Origin: Candidatus Poseidoniales archaeon
GTDB lineage: Archaea > Thermoplasmatota > Poseidoniia > Poseidoniales > Poseidoniaceae
Assembly (NCBI GenBank): GCA_003602535.1
Contig: QQSA01000004.1
Span: 16,886 to 36,850, forward strand
Length of the DNA: 19,965 nt
Reading direction: 5' to 3'
Below are positions 14,895-19,965 of the stretch, piece after piece. The notes under the pieces are model-generated. The model did not search any database and was not told the DNA's origin. It saw only the letters and a list, made by a program, of their open reading frames with translations. The translations under genes were made by a program, and so were the position numbers. Each line of letters opens with the position of its first letter. Within the stretch, counting starts at the first letter, position 1.

Positions 14895-17493
14895 CACGGT
14901 TTGATCTAGCGAAGGCTACTGCACCTAAGGTCGCTAATATCATGGTGATTCCAAGGAAACCAGGTGTATTATTGTCACTGTCATCATCTTCATCATCACT
15001 AGAGGAATCATATCCTCCATCACCCACAGTAATTTTTCCGAACATATCTACAGAAATATGCGGTTCACATGCATAGTAGAATGTTGTATCTTCTGTAAAT
15101 GTGTGATAGAAGTCAACTGTAGTAGAAGCTTCTCCTGAACTAACGCCGCCGTCAACAAATGTATCAGATTTCATTCCATCTACCTCTTTCACATTGTGAG
15201 CCATGCTTTCATCTGTCCATTTCCAACAAACTGTCTGACCGACATCGATCGTAACTGATGCTGGTGAAAATGCATAGCCATCCGATGAGATTCCAATTGT
15301 TAAATCACAATTTACATCTGAGGTTTCGTTATCATCGACCTGTTCAGCAGGAGGCATTAACACCTTGTCGATGACATGTATTACTCCATTGCTTGCCGGA
15401 ACATCAGCTAAGGTAACCATTGCCATCTCAGAGCCAATCATGACTCCGGAGTCAGTTACATGAACCATCAAATCATCTCCATTTGCTGCAACAACTGTGG
15501 TCATTCCTGGATTCAAATCAGAAGACATGATTTCAGCAGCAACAACATGGTAGAGAAGAATGTCAGCAAGTGTTGCAATCTCCTCTTCGGAACTGAAATC
15601 ATTAAGATCGATACCAGCAGATGCAAATGCTTCGTCTGTAGGAGCAAAAACAGTGTAAGGTCCATCTCCCTGTAATGTTGTAGCTAAGTCTGCTAATGAT
15701 AATGCAGCAACAAGGGAGCTATGGATTGTAGTTGCGGAAGCAGTTGTAACTAGATTCACTGCTGCAGTCCACATGTATCCTCCACAAACTTCTGGGCTTA
15801 CATCTGTAACTTGATGGGTAATCATGTTGTAACATCCTGTGATCGATTGCCCCTGGACTTCGTAATCTTCGACATACATGTATGATTCACATGATGATTT
15901 ATCCGCCCCTGGAACTATTGTGTGAGTAATCATGTTGTAACAAATTTCTCCTTCAGGACCCACCTCTGGCATCAATACAGTATCAATCACATGAATAACA
16001 CCGTTACTAGCCATAACATCAGCTGCAGTAACCGTTGCGTCGTTTACCATCACTCCATTTGAATCGATTGTGATAGTGGTGGTTTCCTGATTCAACATGG
16101 TTACCGACATTCCGTCAGATAATGCATCAGAAGTTACAACACCCATAGCAACATGGTATGCCAGAATATTTGCTAATGCTGCTACTCCGTCATCACCTTC
16201 AAAGTCTGCTAAGTCTACACCTGCATTAGTAAATGCTTCATCTGTAGGTGCAAATACAGTGTATGGGCCGTCGCCTTGAAGTGTTTCAAGCAAACCTGCT
16301 TGTACAATCGCTGCCACTAACGAAGTGTGAACTCCTGTTCCGGATGCGACTTCGGTAATGTCCGGAGAACTAGGTTCTTCGGGAGGCATTAGCACAGTAT
16401 CAATAACATGGATTACTCCATTGCTTGCTTCGACATCAGCCACAGTAACAGTTGCATCATTTACCATCACGCCATCGCTGTTGACTGTAAAGGAGACGTC
16501 GTCTCCGTTAGCCATAGTTGCAGTCATTCCATCTGAAAGCATGTCAGAAGTAACTTCGCCTGAAACTACGTGATAGAGCAGAATATCAGCTAGCGTTGCA
16601 ATCGCCTCATCGGAACTGAAGTCATTAAGATCGATACCAGCATTTGTGAATGCTTCATCTGTTGGTGCGAACACTGTGAATGGACCATCACTCTGTAGTG
16701 TCTCCAGTAAACCTGCTTGTACTACTGCCGCCACTAATGAATCGTGAATTCCGGTTTCTGAAGCAATTGTAGGGATGTCTGGCATCTCAGGGTTTTCTAG
16801 CTCTGCGAATGTTACTAGTTCGTTCAGGTCTAGCATCATATCACCATTGGTATCTGAAACGTTGAAATTAGATTGCGAAGTACTCTTTTCTTCATCACTG
16901 CCCCATCCGCCGTCTGTTGCGATGTAAGCATCAAATTCGTCCCAAGTTACCATGCTATCTCCGTCTGTGTCAAACATGGACATTCCTTCGACAGCCAAAA
17001 TTTGCCATTCGCTTGGCATGAGTACCGTATCGATTACGTGAATTACTCCGTTACTCGACATAACATCTGCAGTAGTTACCTTGGCATCGCCAACTGTAAC
17101 CTCACCATTCGCAACTCCAAATGTTGCTGGAAGACCGTTGATCATATTGACAGTCAATCCATCAGTAACATCAGCTGCTAACACCTCTCCAGCGTAAACA
17201 TGGTAGAGAAGAATTGTAGTCAATGTGGAGTTCATTTCGTCATCATTAAAATCACTCAAATTGATTCCCGCTGCTGCGAACGCATCATCGGTTGGCGCAA
17301 ACACTGTGAATGGACCGTCACCTTGTAGAGTGGTCACTAAATCAGCATGGGCCAAAGCAGCCACCAATGAGTTGTGAACTCCTGTGGCTGAAGCATTGGT
17401 TGGTATGTCATCATTTTCATCAGCAGACACATTTAGTGGCACTGCGGACAACATCAGTAAGGCTACGAGCAAACTAACAGTTTTTCTTTGCAT
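14884..17493 (-). CDS. Secreted four-fasciclin, EF-hand, cupredoxin surface protein
   Basis: This is a surface protein with adhesion-type and copper-type domains. Numbering is from the upstream ATG at 17541. It has a signal peptide (17-40), four FAS1 domains (46-176, 256-386, 396-525, 598-730) with TVFAPTD(D/E)AF and NGVIHVIDTVLMP motifs, and two EF-hand loops (DTDGDSMVTWDE 191-202; DTNGDMMLDLNE 230-241). Next come two Cys repeats beginning CYNMITH (534-559, 570-592) and a cupredoxin (744-840) with the full type-1 copper set His782, Cys825, His828 and Met833. An acidic linker and a C-terminal TPGF plus hydrophobic stretch plus RSNRDEE (859-885) resemble PGF-CTERM sorting tails. The start is placed at 17493 because the signal peptide begins there and a TATA-like box lies 26 bases upstream. 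An open frame extends to 17541. The downstream HmuY-like gene overlaps its stop. Copper electron transfer or metal binding at the surface is inferred. Confidence 0.92.
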   Translation of the reverse strand: MQRKTVSLLVALLMLSAVPLNVSADENDDIPTNASATGVHNSLVAALAHADLVTTLQGDGPFTVFAPTDDAFAAAGINLSDFNDDEMNSTLTTILLYHVYAGEVLAADVTDGLTVNMINGLPATFGVANGEVTVGDAKVTTADVMSSNGVIHVIDTVLMPSEWQILAVEGMSMFDTDGDSMVTWDEFDAYIATDGGWGSDEEKSTSQSNFNVSDTNGDMMLDLNELVTFAELENPEMPDIPTIASETGIHDSLVAAVVQAGLLETLQSDGPFTVFAPTDEAFTNAGIDLNDFSSDEAIATLADILLYHVVSGEVTSDMLSDGMTATMANGDDVSFTVNSDGVMVNDATVTVADVEASNGVIHVIDTVLMPPEEPSSPDITEVASGTGVHTSLVAAIVQAGLLETLQGDGPYTVFAPTDEAFTNAGVDLADFEGDDGVAALANILAYHVAMGVVTSDALSDGMSVTMLNQETTTITIDSNGVMVNDATVTAADVMASNGVIHVIDTVLMPEVGPEGEICYNMITHTIVPGADKSSCESYMYVEDYEVQGQSITGCYNMITHQVTDVSPEVCGGYMWTAAVNLVTTASATTIHSSLVAALSLADLATTLQGDGPYTVFAPTDEAFASAGIDLNDFSSEEEIATLADILLYHVVAAEIMSSDLNPGMTTVVAANGDDLMVHVTDSGVMIGSEMAMVTLADVPASNGVIHVIDKVLMPPAEQVDDNETSDVNCDLTIGISSDGYAFSPASVTIDVGQTVCWKWTDESMAHNVKEVDGMKSDTFVDGGVSSGEASTTVDFYHTFTEDTTFYYACEPHISVDMFGKITVGDGGYDSSSDDEDDDSDNNTPGFLGITMILATLGAVAFARSNRDEE
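15352..17406 (-). repeat. Four FAS1-encoding repeats
   Basis: Units are at about 17406-17014, 16776-16384, 16356-15967 and 15750-15352. Units 2 and 3 are the closest pair, with long identical stretches (QAGLLETLQ, TVFAPTDEAFTNAG, GVMVNDATVT, ASNGVIHVIDTVLMP). This suggests recent duplication within the gene. Confidence 0.9.
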
Positions 17494-17514
17494 TGCCCCC
17501 AACGCTTTTGACTT

Positions 17515-17524
17515 AGTATATACC
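17515..17524 (-). promoter_or_regulatory. TATA box of the fasciclin/cupredoxin operon
   Basis: GGTATATACT on the minus strand is centred about 26 bases upstream of the ATG at 17493, the standard archaeal TATA-to-start distance. Transcription would begin at or next to this ATG, giving a leaderless mRNA, and no good Shine-Dalgarno sequence is present. This supports 17493 over the in-frame ATGs at 17526 and 17541. Confidence 0.6.
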
Positions 17525-17605
17525 ATTTTGTTTCTCAACATATCCTGTAAAAAATCATGAACAGGTGTTCCGCTCTATTGAAAGGCAAGTCCCGTTGCAG
17601 AATAC

Positions 17606-19965
17606 ATGCGCCGTGTATTTTGGGTATTATTCATCTTGATGATAATTCCTCAGATATCAGTAAGTGCAAATGAAAAACCATTCGACTTTTTCATCGAGGA
17701 TGAAGTGGTTGTACACCCTGGAGAAACTGTTCCTTTTAGAATCGCATGGCACAATATTGTAGGCGATGAGAGACATTTCAAAATTGAAGTTAACCAATCT
17801 CATTCCAACCTATCAATTATTGACATTCCAACTGATTGGACACGGGTTGCATCAGGAAGATTAGGAGAGATGAATATCAATGTAGTCGCAAATCCTAATT
17901 CAAATTATGAAAATATTAATTTTTCATTAGACATCACTTGTCAAGAAGCACCTGAATGGATGGAGACATATGAAGTTGAAGTGATGATATCCAGGTGGTC
18001 AAATCTTAATTTTGGTGCGAATGATGGATCCTCTTTTTACGTTCAACAAAATGTCAATACTAGTTTAGCAGTTAACATTTCTAATACCGCTGGTTTTGCT
18101 GACATGGCTAAGATTAGGATGAGTACTGAATCCGATTGGCAATATGGATTTGTTGATGATGCTAATGGGGATAACGAGGTTCATATCGATCTTGAAGATG
18201 GTGAAGATATTTTCATCACTTTTTGGATAATCACTCCCGTTGTCAAAGACGGAGCGCCGTTAGCAGGCACAGGTCCTACTTTCAGTTTGGAAGCTGAATC
18301 GAGTTTGGACAAAAGGATTTCAAGTTGGAATTTTAGTCTAGAAATGCAAACATTCCATAATTTGACAATTGATGATGTAGGCGAACAATTAGTACTCAAT
18401 CCCGGCGACAATGGAAGAATAGAAGTCACAGTTAGAAATAATGGCAATGTAGACACATATTTAGACGCGTCATTAGAACTAGGTGCGGTAAATGATGATC
18501 GAATCGAATCTGATGGTTGGACTATTGCCTTATTCAATGCATTCGAATTTCGTGTTCTGGCTCCGAATGAATCTCGAGTAATCGAAATTGGATTTGAAGC
18601 TCCGAACATTAATGACGATGAAATTGAAATTGGATTGATTGTTAGACCTCAAGCGTTTCAACAGAGATCAAACACGATTATGGTTTCATCTGAGATAATA
18701 TGGAACCGAAGTGGAATTTTATCAATAGATGAAACGTCATGTTCATCCATCGAATGGAACAAGACATGCCAAAAAATGGTACAGATTGAAAACACAGGCA
18801 ATTTCTATGAGGAATACAAACTTCACTTGACTGATGAAACAGGTATGTCCTTCGAAATAGACACTAGTAATACCGGTTTATCGAAGGGTGAGATTAGCAA
18901 CAATATTCCGCTAAACATGACTCCCTTTGAAAATTCAGACGGTTTACTTCCTGCTTCAGTCAAATTGGAACTCCATCGTATCGATGGCTTAGTTCTTGAC
19001 TCAAAGATCATCACATCATCTACTGCACCATATGTTAATTGGATTTGGGAAGATGCTCAGAAATCGGTTAGTGATGGAAAATTAGAAATTGCGATAACAA
19101 TGAGAAATAATGGTAATACTGCAGACGGATTAATCGTACGAATGTCTTCCTCTTATTTCACAGACATGAGCTTTATACCGCCTAAAAACTCAATTTATGA
19201 AGATGGAAGTTCTAACATAAGATCATTTGAAATTATGAATATCAGCAAAGGCGAGGATTTCACATTTAGGGCATGGGCGGATTTACCTGACCAACAACAG
19301 TCTGATGACATATTTTACCTGAATATAACTGCTAACAGTAGATTAGCTGATGACAAGCCATTCACATATTCTGCAAACTCATCATTTGACGCTATTGAAA
19401 CAATTGATGAAGAGGCAAGCACCTTCGAATCGTTAGGTAAAATGATTTACAATCTTGGAGCAATATTGTGGATTTGGAAATGGATGGTATTAGCGGTGTG
19501 TATCGGTGGATTAATGATTAACAAATCTATGAAAGATAGGCTAAAAAGATTGGAAGATGCTGCGCTTCTAGCCCCTCCTGCACAAGAAGACAAATCGTCA
19601 GATGACTGGATGGCTGAATTCGCTGAGAAAAAACAACCTGTACCAGAATTAGCCCAATCGCCGAATATTCCGTCAGAAGTATTCACTGGAATGTTCGAAA
19701 GTGTGAGCGGCCCAAAAAAGCAAACTTCCGCTCCGGTTGATTCTGAATTAGTGGGGGCAGCGAATACAGTGTTAGATTATCATGACAACTTGGCAACAAA
19801 GAAGCGTTTAGATAATTTAGCCGATGAGATTTCAGCAGGTAATTTCAGTAAGCCACACACGGCAAATGTTGCATTACCTGATGATGTAAAGCCAGATACT
19901 GAAAGAACAAACCCAATTCAGAAACCAACAAATTCAGTTCCAAGTATGTTGGATTTAGATGATCT
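17606..19965 (+). CDS. Partial type I membrane protein with beta-sandwich modules (3' end beyond window)
   Basis: The frame stays open from the ATG at 17606 to the last base, giving 786 codons with no stop. The product begins with a signal peptide (MRRVFWVLFILMIIPQISVSA) and continues with roughly 590 residues of extracellular beta-rich sequence. That part has repeated NEW3/CARDB-like signatures (LVLNPGDNGRIEVTVRNNGNVDTY at about 272-295; LEIAITMRNNGNTADGL near 493-509) and many N-glycosylation-type sites. One membrane helix with a Trp-rich entry (LGAILWIWKWMVLAVCIGGLMI, about 616-637) leads into a charged cytoplasmic tail (MKDRLKRLEDAALLAPP) of at least 150 residues. No enzyme domain is recognised. 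The plan resembles that of the subtilase without its protease part. It is divergent from the fasciclin gene, with ATGs 112 bases apart. A weak TATA-like CTATTGAAA (17574-17582) sits about 28 bases before the ATG, so it may also be leaderless. Confidence 0.85.
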   Translation, partial: MRRVFWVLFILMIIPQISVSANEKPFDFFIEDEVVVHPGETVPFRIAWHNIVGDERHFKIEVNQSHSNLSIIDIPTDWTRVASGRLGEMNINVVANPNSNYENINFSLDITCQEAPEWMETYEVEVMISRWSNLNFGANDGSSFYVQQNVNTSLAVNISNTAGFADMAKIRMSTESDWQYGFVDDANGDNEVHIDLEDGEDIFITFWIITPVVKDGAPLAGTGPTFSLEAESSLDKRISSWNFSLEMQTFHNLTIDDVGEQLVLNPGDNGRIEVTVRNNGNVDTYLDASLELGAVNDDRIESDGWTIALFNAFEFRVLAPNESRVIEIGFEAPNINDDEIEIGLIVRPQAFQQRSNTIMVSSEIIWNRSGILSIDETSCSSIEWNKTCQKMVQIENTGNFYEEYKLHLTDETGMSFEIDTSNTGLSKGEISNNIPLNMTPFENSDGLLPASVKLELHRIDGLVLDSKIITSSTAPYVNWIWEDAQKSVSDGKLEIAITMRNNGNTADGLIVRMSSSYFTDMSFIPPKNSIYEDGSSNIRSFEIMNISKGEDFTFRAWADLPDQQQSDDIFYLNITANSRLADDKPFTYSANSSFDAIETIDEEASTFESLGKMIYNLGAILWIWKWMVLAVCIGGLMINKSMKDRLKRLEDAALLAPPAQEDKSSDDWMAEFAEKKQPVPELAQSPNIPSEVFTGMFESVSGPKKQTSAPVDSELVGAANTVLDYHDNLATKKRLDNLADEISAGNFSKPHTANVALPDDVKPDTERTNPIQKPTNSVPSMLDLDD

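Noticed and set aside
15352..17406. CRISPR array or mobile-element repeats
   Set aside because: The repeats are in-frame coding FAS1 domains of about 390 bp, with no short palindromic repeats or spacers.
18181..18609. Minus-strand 142-residue frame inside the right-edge surface-protein gene
   Set aside because: The plus-strand frame is open for 786 codons with a signal peptide and membrane helix. The antisense frame is low-complexity Ser-rich shadow.

Overview
The window looks archaeal, and most like a marine planktonic euryarchaeon of the Marine Group II (Candidatus Poseidoniales) kind. Archaeal markers are an Rpp21/Rnp4-type RNase P protein, a type II (archaeal) glyceraldehyde-3-phosphate dehydrogenase, an archaeal-length PheT and the 5' (Alu) domain of an archaeal SRP RNA. 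The lineage is inferred from very large secreted or membrane-anchored proteins with acidic, repeat-rich architecture, AT-rich DNA and tight gene packing. It is not proven from this piece alone.

Layout. The left half is read leftward (minus strand): type II GAPDH (10661-9627), a 1600-residue cell-surface subtilase (9569-4767), adenylate kinase (4740-4108), RNase P subunit Rnp4 (4098-3754), a YhbY/CRM RNA-binding protein (3761-3495), an ArsB/NhaD/P-protein-type ion transporter (start 3520, 3487 or 3454; end 1784), an acidic zinc-ribbon/TPR protein (1719-268) and an SRP RNA that runs off the left edge. From about 10.7 kb two genes are read rightward: a protein joining a GXGXG glutamate-synthase-type domain to a degenerate FMN-barrel-like domain, and pheT. 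They meet, with no spacer, a leftward pair: a fasciclin-EF-hand-cupredoxin surface protein (17493-14884) followed by a possible HmuY-like membrane-anchored protein (14894-13953). A divergent, incomplete surface-protein gene (17606 to the right edge) closes the window.

Functional grouping. adk, rnp4 and yhbY are tightly packed (9-bp gap, then 8-bp overlap) and form a housekeeping nucleotide/RNA module. The transporter follows it with an uncertain start. The fasciclin/cupredoxin and HmuY-like genes overlap by 11 bp and make the most interesting accessory unit: a secreted type-1-copper, calcium and adhesion protein with a PGF-CTERM-like sorting tail, co-transcribed with a candidate haem-binding-fold protein. 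The subtilase and the partial right-edge protein share one plan: signal peptide, many beta-sandwich modules, one late membrane helix and a long cytoplasmic tail.

Sequence-level patterns. Three gene ends (stops at 268, 1784 and 9627) each have the stop codon inside a perfect short inverted repeat. The fasciclin gene has a TATA-like box placed so that transcription would begin at the ATG of the signal peptide. A 25-bp-spaced direct repeat lies in the divergent GAPDH/GXGXG promoter region. No gene-free stretch over 300 bases exists; the longest, 131-267, holds the SRP promoter candidate and the 3' end signals of the TPR gene.
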